Origin: Bactericera cockerelli
Lineage: Eukaryota > Arthropoda > Insecta > Hemiptera > Triozidae
DNA: 64,000 bases
NCBI GenBank assembly: GCA_024516035.1
Contig: CM044961.1
Span: 9,378,094-9,442,093 of the forward strand
Direction of reading: 5' to 3'
The notes under the pieces are model-generated. The model made no database searches. It was given only the letters and a program-made list of their open reading frames with translations, and was not told the origin of the DNA. Below are positions 51,956 through 63,333 of this stretch, piece by piece. Within the stretch, counting starts at the first letter, position 1; each line of letters begins with the position of its first letter. The position numbers were made by a program, and so were the translations under genes.

Positions 51956-52055
51956 NNNNNNNNNNNNNNNNNNNNNNNNNNNNNNNNNNNNNNNNNNNNN
52001 NNNNNNNNNNNNNNNNNNNNNNNNNNNNNNNNNNNNNNNNNNNNNNNNNNNNNNN
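51956..52055. other. Scaffold gap (100 N)
   Basis: Exactly 100 N, inside the spacer of the inverted repeat. The relative orientation of the two arms therefore rests on a join of unknown quality. Confidence 0.98.
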
Positions 52056-52515
52056 TTTTTACAATTTATAGTATTTATTTTTACATTTCCTTTTACAATT
52101 CAGAGGCATCATGAATTTTAATTACATGTAAGTAGGATATCTATTAGGTTGAGGCAACGCTTTTAATATTAAGCTATGCAAATGTAGGATGAACTAGTAT
52201 TTAACCGTAAGAACCGAAATAATTGAAGAGTACCTACATAGAAAATTCAAATTTATATTTATTTAATTGAAGCAAAATATATTTTTGTAAATTTTATTTA
52301 TTTGTTCAAGTCATAAATTGAAAGAATTTCATTTGTAACAAATAATATTTTACTGATAAAATTCATTACCATGACTAACAAAACAATGGTGTTTTCTTTA
52401 AGAAATTTCAAGAATGTGTAGCAAGAATTATAACGGCTCAGAGATTAAAGTCATTCATGAAAAGTACGTGAAAAGTAAGTGCCCAGAGTGCCCTATTACT
52501 ATTCATTCTTGTGAA

Positions 52516-52673
52516 AATAAACCTCACCCAGCCTGGGTATTCTGGAAATGTCAGCCTCATGTGTTCGGAGTTAACATCATTTTCTATGTGAAAAGTCTGC
52601 TCCAACCGGAAATCGGACTCAGCAGGATCTCTGGACTACGGGCAATAGTCACAACCGTTACGCCACGGAGGCT
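52516..52673 (-). repeat. SINE-3 copy, diverged
   Basis: Reverse: AACCTCACCCAGCCTGGGTA, AAAAGTCTGCTCCAACCGG, CTCTGGACTACGGGCAATAG, TCACAACCGTTACGCCACGG. Core and tRNA head are present; the tail is lost. Confidence 0.82.
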
Positions 52674-52981
52674 GGTGTTAAAACCTCTTGAAAAATAAAT
52701 GAACTCCTTAGAACAAACCTGGTCTGTAACATGTAACACTAATGTATTTTATGTTAATTCTAACTAGGAGTTAATGTTATGTATTCAATGTTAATGTTAC
52801 TATGATGAGAAGAGCATTAATTACTTTATGAGACTTCATAAAATTCTCAAGTTCATAAAATACTTACGGCTTCATAATACATTCAATATTTACCGACATG
52901 AGCTGTGGGGCATGAACGACTCTAAGGTATAATAAGATATGCTGCATATTGTAGTCACTTCCAAAGAACTAACTGGTAGCC

Positions 52982-53171
52982 GACCTCCGTGGCTCAGTGG
53001 TTAATAGCATTGGTTGCTGACCCGGAGGTTGCGGGTTCGAATCCCGGCGGAAGCGGAAAATTTTAACCGAGTTTTCCGTTTCCGGAATGGCATGGATGTA
53101 AAGGTAAAGTGCCCTGAAGTAATGCGAAAGCGGTTCTAGGGCACAATTACCTTCTTTTTCTTTTTTTCTAA
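52982..53171 (+). repeat. SINE-7, full-length with target-site duplications
   Basis: Head GACCTCCGTGGCTCAGTGGT (box A), GTTGCGGGTTCGAATCCCGG (box B). Body AGTTTTCCGTTTCCGGAATG, GGTAAAGTGCCCTGAAGTAA, TTCTAGGGCACAATTACC, ending in a T-rich run. The 11-bp duplications AACTGGTAGCC are at 52971-52981 and 53172-53182. It is the only copy of this family in the window. Confidence 0.88.
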
Positions 53172-53214
53172 AACTGGTAGCCCAGTCGACAGGTAGTTTT
53201 AGATGGGATAAGGT

Positions 53215-53287
53215 CGGAAGTTTATTACTAACCTCCGCCTGAAGGCGGCGCCTAACCGCCTTATCAATTTAGTTACTGAGGTCGGTT
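53215..53287 (-). repeat. SINE-5 head, rearranged
   Basis: ACCTCCGCCTGAAGGCGGCG, CCTAACCGCCTTATCAATTT, AGTTACTGAGGTCGGT: a reverse head with a small palindromic insertion (CCGCCTGAAGGCGG). Confidence 0.65.
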
Positions 53288-53399
53288 AACATCACGCACT
53301 GACTTGTGAGGGATAAGGTTAGGTTAGGTTAGGACTCGGAAAGTAAGTAAGTTGTGAGGGATAATTCTGACTAATCTTAAATTTAATCCTATTTAAAAA

Positions 53400-53517
53400 G
53401 GGCAAAATCCCCGCCTTTAGTTATAGGACATAGTTACATATATGTATGTATGTATATAATATGTATTTTTCAAATAAACATTATAATAATATGTATTTTT
53501 CCTTTTTATATTGTTTC

Positions 53518-53550
<33 letters not shown>

Positions 53551-53575
53551 TAATCATTATTTGTTTTATATACAT
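53400..53575 (+). repeat. LINE 3' tail repeat, truncated
   Basis: GGCAAAATCCCCGCCTTTAG, TTATAGGACATAG, then TTTTTATATTGTTTCTATTT and about 29 T. Only the half of the hairpin after the loop is present, so the insertion is 5'-truncated. Confidence 0.6.
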
Positions 53576-53857
53576 ATATTATTTCTTAATATCTAAAGAA
53601 AAATTTAATAATAATAATGTTTATGTTTCAGAATTCGGCCCTTGGCCTTTACATGATTCTAGGGAGTATAGTCTAAAATTTAATTAATTCTAAGCACACT
53701 TATCTACAAACATAGACACTAATGCGTGGCCCAATTTATTTAATGTTCCGTGAAAAGCTCGAAGCTCCCACACAACAAAAGTTGCCATCAGTTTGTCCCC
53801 CAGCATGAAAAGACCGGCGCCATTTTCCGATTCGGTAAGCACGCATCGTGTGTGTTT

Positions 53858-54300
53858 AATCTGTATCTCCCATCTTTAACCTCCCCCCTCCCACTACACT
53901 TCCCCTCCCACTATACCTCCCCTGCCACACACCTCCTCCTTCCTCTTCCTTATAATCTGATGTATCTCCCATCTTTAACCTCCCACCTCCCACTACACTT
54001 CCCCTCCCACTATACCTCCCCTGCCACACACCTCCTCCTTCCTCTTCCCTATAATCTGTATCTCCCATCTTTAACCTCCCCCCTCCCACTACACTTCCCC
54101 TCCCACTATTCCTCCCCTGCCACACACCCCCTCCATCCTCTTCCCTATAATCTCTATCTCCCATCATCTTCAACCTCCCCCCTCCCACTAAACCTCCCCT
54201 CCCATTACACTTCCCCTCTCACCATACCTCCCCTGCCACACACCCCCTCCTTCCTCTACCCTATAATCTGTATATCTCCCATCTTCAACCTCCAATATGC
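53858..54300. repeat. Cytosine-rich minisatellite, about 95-115 bp unit, four copies
   Basis: Unit: ATCTGTATCTCCCATCTTTA, ACCTCCCCCCTCCCACTACA, CTTCCCCTCCCACTATACC, TCCCCTGCCACACACCTCC, TCTTCCCTATA. Copies start near 53862, 53955, 54051 and 54150, with a partial one near 54265. The 241-codon plus-strand frame and the glycine-rich minus frame are products of the repeat. Confidence 0.9.
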
Positions 54301-54597
54301 CACTATCCTTTCCTCCCTAAGCTACTCCCCCAACACCTCCTCCCACTTGCTCCTCCCTTTATCTGTATCTCCTATTCTTCCCCACCTCCGTACCCAAACT
54401 TGTAGACCCTGCAACCCCGTCAAATATTCACCTCCGCCTATACCAGTGAAAAAAAAAGCCAAAAGTAGAAACTGAACGAACATTGTTGCATTGTTAACAT
54501 TCTCATCCCAGTTGATTTGTGCAGAAATAATTATTTGTATAGGCGTTCTTCACACCTCGGCCGAGGTGTGATATTATATTACATTTTTTTTTTAAAT

Positions 54598-54843
54598 TGG
54601 GGTTTAACATCATATCACGACGGGGGTTTTACCCTTCATTCGCTGGAAACTGGAAACTCCAAACCAGCTACTCAAATCAAACTTAGCCACAGCCAAAGAG
54701 TGGGGCCGGGAATAACACGCATCACGAGGGTTCGAATTTGAATGGTCACGCATCCAAGTCCTATATAGTCTCACTGCACGTTGCTTTGTATCACTGCATG
54801 ACTGAAAGAGAACTGGTGTATTCAACGTGTCATCGGCGCTGGC
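54598..54843 (-). repeat. SINE-4, near full-length, with box C preserved
   Basis: Minus strand: GGCCAGCGCCGATGACACGT, TGAATACACCAGTTCTC, then an insertion, GCAACGTGCAGTGAG, AGGACTTGGATGCGTGACC. In 5S rRNA the last piece is TACTTGGATGGGTGACC (box C). The SINE-4 middle (GGGGTTCGAA-like, GGCCCCACTC) and tail (GGGTAAAACCCCCGTCGTGA) follow. This copy links the head to the 3' half of the 5S internal promoter. Confidence 0.85.
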
Positions 54844-54921
54844 CTATTACACTTTTGATATTCGGGTTCTGGTTAAATACTCATTATTATTATTATTACT
54901 ATTTTATTCACATAAATTAAT

Positions 54922-55131
54922 AATAATATAACACTCTTTATAGTGTACAAGGTAACCACCAAGCGAGGTTAATGCTTATAAAGCATATTCTACCACCCAA
55001 CCCTCAGAATCTTATTATTAAGTGGTCACAAACCCAAATGAATCAGGAAAAATTCATGCATTTGGTGGTATTCGAAGCAACGGATCCCTACGCTACCTGG
55101 ATTACCAGACAGCGCATTAACCACTTGACTT
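54922..55131 (-). repeat. SINE-1 copy
   Basis: Reverse: ACACTCTTTATAGTGTACAA, AACCCTCAGAATC, ATTCATGCATTTGGTGG, TACGCTACCTGGATTACCAG, GCATTAACCACTTGACTT. Confidence 0.88.
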
Positions 55132-55586
55132 ACACATGAGATTATAATGATCATACCACTCTCAATCACAACTATAGCCGTTATGCTATACCACTACACC
55201 CTATATTAACATTATTAACATCCTCATCACAAATAGAATTGTTATTTTTAATTAAGTTAGAAGTCGTCTCCCTCCCTACTTTGGGTTGGTCGCCATTTTT
55301 ATGGCTTTCATTTTCTGTTTTCAAAACTCGGGAATTTGATGAAATTCCTTGTCCCTATACATAATTATGTACATACAAACATACATATACATATAATTAT
55401 GTATATTGTATATTATACATGTCTGATATAGTTATTAGGTAATAGGTAAGTACTATGCGCATACCTCTAGTAGATTTCGGAATTTTGATGACCACTAAGG
55501 GCTTGTGTTTTATTGGTGTTGTGTATACATGATGGTTTTTTATAAGAAAACATGGCCCGATTAGCCGGCATGCTAAAAGTTGTTTG

Positions 55587-55630
55587 GTGATACGACCATG
55601 TAGTTGAAAGCGACATTAAAGCCGAATTAA
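55587..55630 (+). repeat. SINE-4 3' end fragment
   Basis: TGATACGACCATGTAGTTGA, AAGCGACATTAAAGCC. Confidence 0.6.
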
Positions 55631-55726
55631 AAAAAAAGTTATTTAGAACTTTTTGGTGTTAATATACCTTAAAGATGGTTTTCGTGTTTTTTTTTTTCGA
55701 ATCACAATTCATTAACAAGAATATGA

Positions 55727-55730
<4 letters not shown>

Positions 55731-55760
<30 letters not shown>
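55731..55760. repeat. (GT)n microsatellite
   Basis: About 15 GT units. Confidence 0.95.
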
Positions 55761-56384
55761 TGGCCTGGAGAAGCGGCGGGTATAACCCCTTAGTAGTATT
55801 ATATTTAATAGATATTCCTACGTACATAATTATACATGTATTACCTAATGTATAGGCATTACACTTACATACCTAATAAAAAATGTATTCAATACATACA
55901 TTTAAATACATTTAAAACTAAAAGAATACTTCAATTAATGTACACATAAATTATCATTTTTTAAAAGATAATTGACCGAACGAACTGAAACTTTTTTTTT
56001 AATTGGTTCTTTTTCCCGTTATGGAGATATTTCAACCAGAATGTGGTGGCGTAATGACTTACCTAATTATCTATTGAAATGAATTCAGAGCATTAAAAGG
56101 AAGAAGAATGTGGAGTACAACATCTTCATCAGGACACTTGTCCATGTGAGAAGGACGAGGCATGTTGAAATCTTTATTTTATACAGGGTGTCCCAAGTTT
56201 CTTCATAAATAGAAAATTTCTGAACTGATTCCAAGGGACATTTTTAAGACTAAAAAAAAAATTCTAGGATTTTTTTCTTCTTTATTCTTGACAAGAAAGC
56301 TTCAACTTTCTTGACAAGAAAACATTAAACAAGGTAATTCTATTCTGTTCTAATTTGTTAAAAAGTATGGAAATATAGTTGACA

Positions 56385-56610
56385 GCCTCCGTGGCGTAAT
56401 AGTTGTGATTACAGCCCGTAGTCCAGAAATCCCCAGTTCGATTCCCGGTTAGGGCAGACTTTTCGAAGAAAATTCTGTTCCCTCCATACACGTGAGGCTA
56501 GTATTTCCGGCCCTACTTAGGCTGGGTGAGGTTGATGTTTGTAGCGAATGGACGGTAAAAACCCCCGTCCTGACTACTTCAAATCAGGACGTTAAAACCA
56601 AATAGAATCA
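56385..56610 (+). repeat. SINE-3 copy
   Basis: GCCTCCGTGGCGTAATAGTT, GTCCAGAAATCCCCAGTTCG (box B region), GGCCCTACTTAGGCTGGGTG, GACGGTAAAAACCCCCGTCC, ending at GACGTTAAAACCAAATAG. The GAAGG/(GAA)n tail is absent in both mirror copies, so the truncation is older than the arm duplication. Confidence 0.9.
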
Positions 56611-56689
56611 ACTGGTCACAATTGATCTAAATAGAGGTCGATGTGTTAATTGGTGCTTCTCTTGTGGAACTCCAACCAGTCTATAATAA

Positions 56690-56775
56690 TAAGGGAAAAT
56701 AACCTCTTTATAAGAGAAACCTGGATATGAGAGAAAAAACTCCTGTTCCTCGAGTTCTCTTATATCCAGGTTCGA
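56690..56775. repeat. GGATATAAGAGA-type repeat, undisrupted
   Basis: GAAAATAACCTCTTTATAAG, AGAAACCTGGATATGAGAGA, CTCGAGTTCTCTTATATCC, AGGTTCGAATG. The last bases contain the single GAACC that corresponds to the gypsy target in the left arm. Confidence 0.8.
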
Positions 56776-56876
56776 ATGTATTATTATTGTATAATGTCGA
56801 TGATAAGTATCTGGCAATTGTCTGTCGAATTACAAAGACTCCCTGGTAATATTTTATGTCCTGATCAGCTGATACC

Positions 56877-57997
56877 CAGTGCCGGATTAAGGCTGCGCGG
56901 GGCCCTTGGCAATTTTAAGGCGCGGGGCCCCAAAATTGTACTGAGTTTATTCTAAAATACTATTTTTAGAACCTTGAAATCGAAGCCAAGTGTCCTGAGC
57001 ACCAATCCATAATAGTATCCAAAACGACGTTTATAACACTGAAGGCAAAAATTTTTCCGAATAATAGTAGAAATATCTAAATAAAATGCATTATGAAAAG
57101 AATATGTGTAGAAGGTAGATCATTGATTACTATGAAAATTTTATCGCTAGTATTGAATGCTACTTTTTTTAAAGGTAACTTTCCAAGTTAATTCCAAACA
57201 ATCAAAAGGCACTTCGAAAATGCCCAGAGATTTTTTTCTTTTAATGGTACTAGAATTGCATGTCTTGAAAAACAATCCAAACCCTCAAGATAAGTAAACT
57301 TGACGGCGCCGCAGGCGAAATTTTTGAAGTTATGGGGTAAAGTAATCGGAAAATAGATACAAAAAGATATCTTGAAAAATTCATTAAAAGCGCCGCAGGT
57401 GACTATAATGAAGATCATTGGTTAAGTTAAGATGTCAATAAAGCCGATCACTGAGCACTCAGATGGCACTGGGTTTGATGGCAGAGATTACCTAAGGTGA
57501 TAATCACGTCCTTTGTCAATATTATTCTTTTCAAATACGAGTAATTTTATTATATTAAAGTGTCGCAGGCAATAGGTATAGAGATCTACCTATTTTCATA
57601 TATGTGGTCCATTTTAAGCGGGGCCCCGTGGTTTTTCTTTTAATATTTTGCTCAACTGGCTGTGATTTTATTTAATATTAAAATCCAGAAAACCCGAGTT
57701 AAATGTCTATCAAAAACACTCATAATTTATGTAAGCTGCCCGAAACGCAGGGCCCCCAAAATCGCGGGGAACTTGGCATCTACCAAATCCGACATATTGG
57801 TGTTTTTTCACTTTTATTTCTTCTTCTTCTTACTCATTATCCAAAAGTACCTAGTGTAAGCTTTTAAAAAACACTACCTACTGTAAGCTTTTAAAAAATT
57901 CATAATATCTAGTGTAAGCTATACTCAAGCGCGGGGCCCCCTAAAGCGCGGGGCCCTTGGCATCTGCCAAATCCGCCATATGGGTAATCCGGCACTG
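56877..57997. mobile_element. Non-autonomous hAT-like element, right-arm-specific
   Basis: 1121 bp. Terminal inverted repeats begin CAGTGCCGGATTA at both ends. Subterminal GCGCGGGGCCC motifs occur twice near each end. An exact 8-bp target duplication CTGATACC is at 56869-56876 and 57998-58005, the hAT length. No transposase: the longest frames show no hAT dimerisation or catalytic motifs. The left arm has the uninterrupted site (TGTATCAG near 45585). Confidence 0.92.
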
Positions 57998-58701
57998 CTG
58001 ATACCCTCGACATATTCTAGATTCGAAGATTCTTTGAAACATCACATTTCCAGGTCTTGGAAATATCAAGCACCAGTTTTTGACATCTTTACGAGCGTCG
58101 AACTGACGACCCTCCTACCAAACAGATTCAACACCCCTGCCTTACATGAATTATGAATATGGCAACTGAAGAGGGCACCATTGAGAACAGAACTTATCCT
58201 TAAGTTTATTATTTTTATCCTTTTCGCCCTCTTTGATGAAAATTTAAAACCCTCTCAAATTTCAAACACCATGCTCACAAATCACATTTTAAATTTTTAA
58301 AAAGCAGCATGCTCCATGTTGCTGTGAATAATGGAGATTTTGAAGCAGGGTGGGACGGTGGATGGTTGAGTTGTGCTCACTCGAAATGTAGAACAACTGC
58401 AGAGTTTTGTATTGCCGTTGTTGTAAACCACATCTGTACAATTGTACATACCATAAAATATTTAAGGACCTTAGTATTGGCAAAGAAATAGGTAGATATA
58501 TGTATAATTTTAATTGATGGACTATAAAGTTGACAATGATATTTTTTTAGCCATCATGAAAACAACAGCGATAAACTCTCTCAAATTTCAACATGCTCAA
58601 AAATCACATTTTAAATTTATTTATTTCTACGAAAATCAGAGCTGGGTAATTATTCTCAAGAAAAACAAAAAAAAAATACTATGCTTGCAACTATTAAAAA
58701 C

Positions 58702-58845
58702 CGACCTTATCTTGATCGATAAGACGGCGAACTCGTAACCTGGAGGTCGGTGGTTCATATCCCGGATTCAGCGTAGATTTAGTGATGCTAATTTGAGTAG
58801 TTGGGATATCACGAAAGTTTTAACACAAATACGATAACTTACTAA
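58702..58845 (+). repeat. SINE-5, near full-length
   Basis: CGACCTTATCTTGATCGATA, AGACGGCGAACTCGTAACCT, GGTCGGTGGTTCATATCCC (box B changed to TTCAT), body GATTCAGCGTAGATTTAGTG, tail ACACAAATACGATAACTTAC. No counterpart in the left arm. Confidence 0.85.
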
Positions 58846-59848
58846 AACTATAAACAAATTTTAAGTCTAGATTTAAGTATAACTCGCGTTTTGCTATATA
58901 GTTTCTCTGAATAGCAAAGATATACAGTATACATAGGTAATTCTTGAGAAAAACAAAACATTGTGCTATGATTGAACACAAGAGCGCCTAAAGAGTCAGA
59001 AGGCATACCGAACATCTTTCCATAATCAACCCCCCTCATAGCACGTTTCCAGATGATTCCGCAGCTTTTCAAAGGTTATGATTCCAGCTTATTTTCAAGA
59101 CAACTCTACACCGAAAAGGAAAATGACTCTCAGATCCTATTACCATTCGTTCTGGACAGTTTCGCTTGTATAATATTATGGTGATGAGATTCCCCTCCTC
59201 CTCTTTCACCTCCTCCTCTTCCTCCTACGCTTCCTCTTTATTCTACTCCTCCTTATCCTACTCTTCCTCCTCTTCTTTCTTCTTCTCCTCCTCCTCCTCC
59301 TTCTAGTACTCTTCCCTCCACCCCCTTGTGCAAAAAAGGGAAAAAAAGAGAGACGATGTTGTTCGAGGGAAGGAAAAAGATAATTTGGAAATGCTAAAAA
59401 ATGGAGGGGAGACTTTTTTGGTAAAAAAAAAGAAAATGCCTCTTCCCCTTGTTCTTCCCCCTTCCACCACTATCTCTATTTATTCTCCCTCTTTTTAGCA
59501 TTTTTCCATTGTTTGAACTTCTAATTTTGTCATTTAATCTCTGTGAACATATAATAAATGCGTATAGATATATTTAAGTACATAAAAAAATATATATCTG
59601 AAAAATATACAACCATAGATTATTTATTATATGGAGGGTGGAGCATTTCCATCCGAAGTATAATTATGTTATCAGGGAATGTAATCAGCAAAGTCGTAAA
59701 AAATTGTCCTTTGACTCCCCTATTTTTTATCTTATCCAAAAACCCGAGATAAATTTTAGCCGGCGAACGCCCTAAAACACTGTCTCTTCCTTTGACATTT
59801 TGTAGATGATTGTCGTGATGAAAATGTCATGTTATTGAGTCATCATGT

Positions 59849-60345
59849 CATTTGTAAACATTTCGATCAAGCTTTATTCACAATTTTTTTAATATACAAT
59901 GAACATAATAATAAGTTATAAAATAAATATATAAAAAAGCCTGATCAAGGGTGGTGATGCCTTCGGCATTTTCTTCCTTAATTAATATCATGTCATCAAT
60001 ATTAGTCCATATAGAAACTAAAGTATAAGTTATCATAATTTGTGTTATAGTCACGACGTAATGTCACAACTATTGAAACTCGATTTAGTAAATAGTTGCT
60101 AAACTTACTCGAACCACCGACCTTCATGTTAAAAATCTGCCGCCTTATAGCTGGACTCTTTTTGGTTTAACGTCGCTTTCAACTACATAGTCATATTTAT
60201 ATCACGACTGGTGCGGAAGAAGAAGAGAATGCCGAAGGCATTATTACCACCCTTGATCAGGCTTTATTTATATTTATTTCTTAACTTGTTACCATGTTCA
60301 TTGTATATAAAAGAAGTAAATAAAGCTTGATCCAATTGTTTATAA
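59849..60345. repeat. Mirror of the LINE-tail/SINE-4/SINE-5 cluster
   Basis: Minus LINE tail 59849-59981 (ATCAAGGGTGGTGATGCCTT), minus SINE-5 about 60028-60158, minus SINE-4 end 60162-60214, plus LINE tail 60213-60345 (GAAGAGAATGCCGAAGGCAT, TGATCAGGCTTTATTTATAT). Same order and truncations as 43810-44302 in reverse. Confidence 0.75.
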
Positions 60346-60469
60346 AATAAATAAGTTTATTCAGAGATTATAATAGAACTTTTTCGATCAATACTGTATA
60401 GCTTTTAGGTAAGTACAAAACAGGCGCGGCCATTGCTAAGGAGCTGCGGAACTGCAGCACCCCAGACGA

Positions 60470-60672
60470 AAAAGAAAAATAGAGGATTTTCTCGAGTCCT
60501 AGCTCGTACACAATGAAAAACATCACACATTTCTAGAATAACAAACACATAATTATTAAGATTGCCATGGTTAACAAACTTCAACTCTTTACATACGGAA
60601 GGAATGACTCTATAAATCCCGTTTTAGTATCAGGTAGCACCCCTAAAACATTTTCCAACCGGCCGCGTCTGC
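60470..60672 (-). repeat. Unclassified interspersed repeat (mirror of 43481-43700)
   Basis: GAGGATTTTCTCGAGTCCTA, ACATTTCTAGAATAACAAAC, CCTAAAACATTTTCCAACCG. The SINE-6 that follows this repeat in the left arm is missing here. Confidence 0.7.
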
Positions 60673-60780
60673 AAAGTAAAATGGACATTAAGATGTTGAA
60701 AATCATGTGATTGCATATCTGAAATTAATCAATTTTACATAATTTTATTGTGTTTACAAACAGCAAATGAGGCATCTCCT

Positions 60781-60984
60781 AATAATACTCTTTAGTGGAA
60801 GGTAACCACCAGGCGAGGTTAATACTCAAAGCATTTTCTAACCACCTAACCCTCAGAGTCTTATTATTATGTGGTCACAAACTCAAATTAATGAGGAAAA
60901 ATTCGTGCACTGGGTGGGATTCGAACCATTGGATCCCTACGCTACCTGGATTACCAGACTAGCGCGTTTACTACTTGACTACCA
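60781..60984 (-). repeat. SINE-1, full-length
   Basis: Mirror of 42852-43057, with the same GTAGT(A/T)AACG change in box A. Confidence 0.92.
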
Positions 60985-61115
60985 GTACATATAATAGAAA
61001 GTAGACGTACTAAATTTTATAGAAAGGAGGCATATTTTGTGGGAAATAAGTGAATTGGGAAATTTAGAGCGGTGATGACAAATTATTTATATAGAAAGCA
61101 ATAGAGGGAAAAAAA

Positions 61116-61169
61116 CCGACCTCCAGGTTACAAATCCGCCGCCTTATCGATCAAGCTACTGAGGTCGGT
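61116..61169 (-). repeat. SINE-5 head fragment
   Basis: Mirror of 42668-42722: CCGACCTCCAGGTTACAAAT, CCGCCGCCTTATCGATCAAG. Confidence 0.8.
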
Positions 61170-62254
61170 CCTGTAAATTGTGTACGAGTAGGTAAGTATA
61201 TTGTACAAATAGATATACATCAATATTGTTAGGAGTATATTTTGGACAATGTACGATAAATAATACTATAATAATATTGATGGGTACTGTCTGGATAAAA
61301 CACGCTTGAAACTAGTATATCAGACAGTTCAATAAGATAAGAATTGAGTCAGACATAAGTCCATATCTTTCAGACCTCGGAAGACTTAAGTCCATATCTT
61401 TTAGACCTCAGGATTAGTCTGAAATGTCTTCAAGTGACACTCCCTCTTTTGTTAAGGATCTCTCTCTCTCTCTCTCTAATCCCCATCTCAATTTTTTTTC
61501 TCTCAATTTCATCCTCTTTCTTTCTCTCTCCGCTCGTTTCAATTTCCATTAAGGGAAAAAAGCAAAAAAAAAGTCAAACAAATTAAAAGGATATGTACCT
61601 AATTAATGTAGGTATGACTTTTCGTTCACTCTGTATTGTATACAATAGTCTGCTGTAGTAAAATGGGTCTTGTTCCTAAGTCCCACCCTGATGGCTGGGA
61701 CTTGGTCCTAAGTCCCACGCTGATGAGTGGAACTATTTGTAACATGCCTGGGACAGTAGGTATATTACCAAGAAAAACCAACTCTAACGCAAGGTCTCTG
61801 AGAGTTTCAGTGCCATCTTTAAATAAATGTTCATTAAAAAAAACCAACCAACTCTGATCAACTAACTCTACCAACATGGGTCGTATTTCAACCAGTTTCT
61901 TTCTCTCTTTTTTCAAAATCCACATCATTATAATAATGATCATGCAGAAGAATCTTCATAATAAAAAAGAATCTCGAATAAGAATCTAAGGAACATATTG
62001 GTATTCCGAATTACATGTTTATTTAAATTAGATAAATTTTAAATTAAAAACCTGTTTCAGAGAAGAAGAAGATGAGATTCTTCCATGTTTTTTTTATATT
62101 CTTTTTTTTTTCTTCCTTTTTTCTGTCTCAAGATTTGAACATTGCCTTCAGTATAAAGGGTGTTCTTTGAAGAGTTTTATTTTTATGTTATTGAAACTTC
62201 GAATACAAGCGAGGATATTGTAAGTCCATAATTTTATAGGATAATATATAATCA

Positions 62255-62350
62255 GACTCCATAATAATAAGACTCTCAGGGTTAGGTGGTAGAAAATGCT
62301 TTGAGCATGAACTTCGCCTGTTGGTTAATACCTTCCGCTAGAGTGTTATT
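62255..62350 (+). repeat. SINE-1 3' part
   Basis: Mirror of 41446-41541. It is followed by a 28-bp duplication (ATTAAACTCTTCTATACACC twice, 62350-62400) that is single in the left arm. Confidence 0.85.
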
Positions 62351-62851
62351 AAACTCTTCTATACACCTTGGTATTAAACTCTTCTATACACCTTGTATAT
62401 TAGAATTATCTTTATGATTCAAATTCAATGTATATTAGGTATAGCTCACAAATACACCGGTATAATAAATAAACAACCCGACTGGTAGTAAAAAATAATA
62501 AAAATATCAAATTGGTACGAAAGCTTGTAAGACTTACATGGAATTAATATACAATAAGTAAAATATAAGTAGATATGTATTTATATTTACTTTGTAGTTC
62601 GTTAGTCTTATATTTTTTATGGTCAAGGAGAAATGGAGGATTTGATTCTGGACGTGAAATAAATTAGACTAAGTTGATTTTAGTTGAAAAAAATATTAAC
62701 ATAAAAAATATACAGGGTGTAGCTGAAGATACTAACTTTAAAATTTCATTCAGGATGTAATATTTTTCAAAGTAGATGATATTTTGGTTCCGGTGGACCG
62801 GGGATACCTAATAAACTGCTGGTAATAATAATAATAGTAATACCTAATCAT

Positions 62852-63051
62852 ATTAACACTTTTTAGTGGAAGGTATTAACCACCAGGCGAGGTTAATGCA
62901 TTTTCTACCACATAACCCTCAGAGTCTTATTATTATGTGGTCAAAAAACCAAATTAATGAAGAAAAATTCATGCACTGGGTGGGATTCGAACCAACCGAT
63001 CTCTGCGCTACCTGCATTGCCAGACTAGCGCGTTAACCACTTGACTACCAA
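62852..63051 (-). repeat. SINE-1, full-length
   Basis: Mirror of 40739-40944, with a short deletion in the tail (GGTTAATGCATTTTCTACC). Confidence 0.9.
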
Positions 63052-63127
63052 TGCTGGTAAGTGGGTTAAGTGCTGGTAGATACAGATACCCCATGTAAAT
63101 ATATAATATATATATAAATAATAAATA

Positions 63128-63333
63128 AATAATATCGCCTTATTTATACTGCCCGATATAAGGACTATTAAAGTCCCATTATTCCAGCAGTAAGCCCAAG
63201 ACATATTACTAAAATGTGGTAAGAATCCTAAATGGGGGGATAACTCGTCATGTCCCGGCTGGGTTTCGAACCCACGACCTCTGGAACCTGTGTTTTCACA
63301 CAGTGCCGCCTTTACCACTGAGCTACCGGGACA
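63128..63333 (-). repeat. SINE-2, full-length
   Basis: Mirror of 40461-40672: AATATCGCCTTATTTATACT, AGTAAGCCCAAGACATATTA, CCGGCTGGGTTTCGAACCC, CACTGAGCTACCGGGAC. Confidence 0.92.

Larger units (their letters stand above)
51434..55804. other. Spacer between the inverted arms
   Basis: About 4.4 kb of DNA not shared between the arms. It holds a tandem MITE-like repeat, a scaffold gap, five SINE pieces, a LINE tail and a CCT-rich minisatellite. The intervals 52056-52515, 54301-54597 and 55132-55586 show no gene. Confidence 0.75.

Noticed and set aside
53324..53338. TTAGG telomere repeat
   Set aside because: Only about three units; too short to mean interstitial telomere sequence.
53750..54475. 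241-codon proline/serine-rich frame
   Set aside because: Produced by a cytosine-rich minisatellite; both strands are open because of repeat composition.
57188..57418. Transposase remnant in the hAT-like element
   Set aside because: A 76-codon frame with no hAT motif; the element is non-autonomous.
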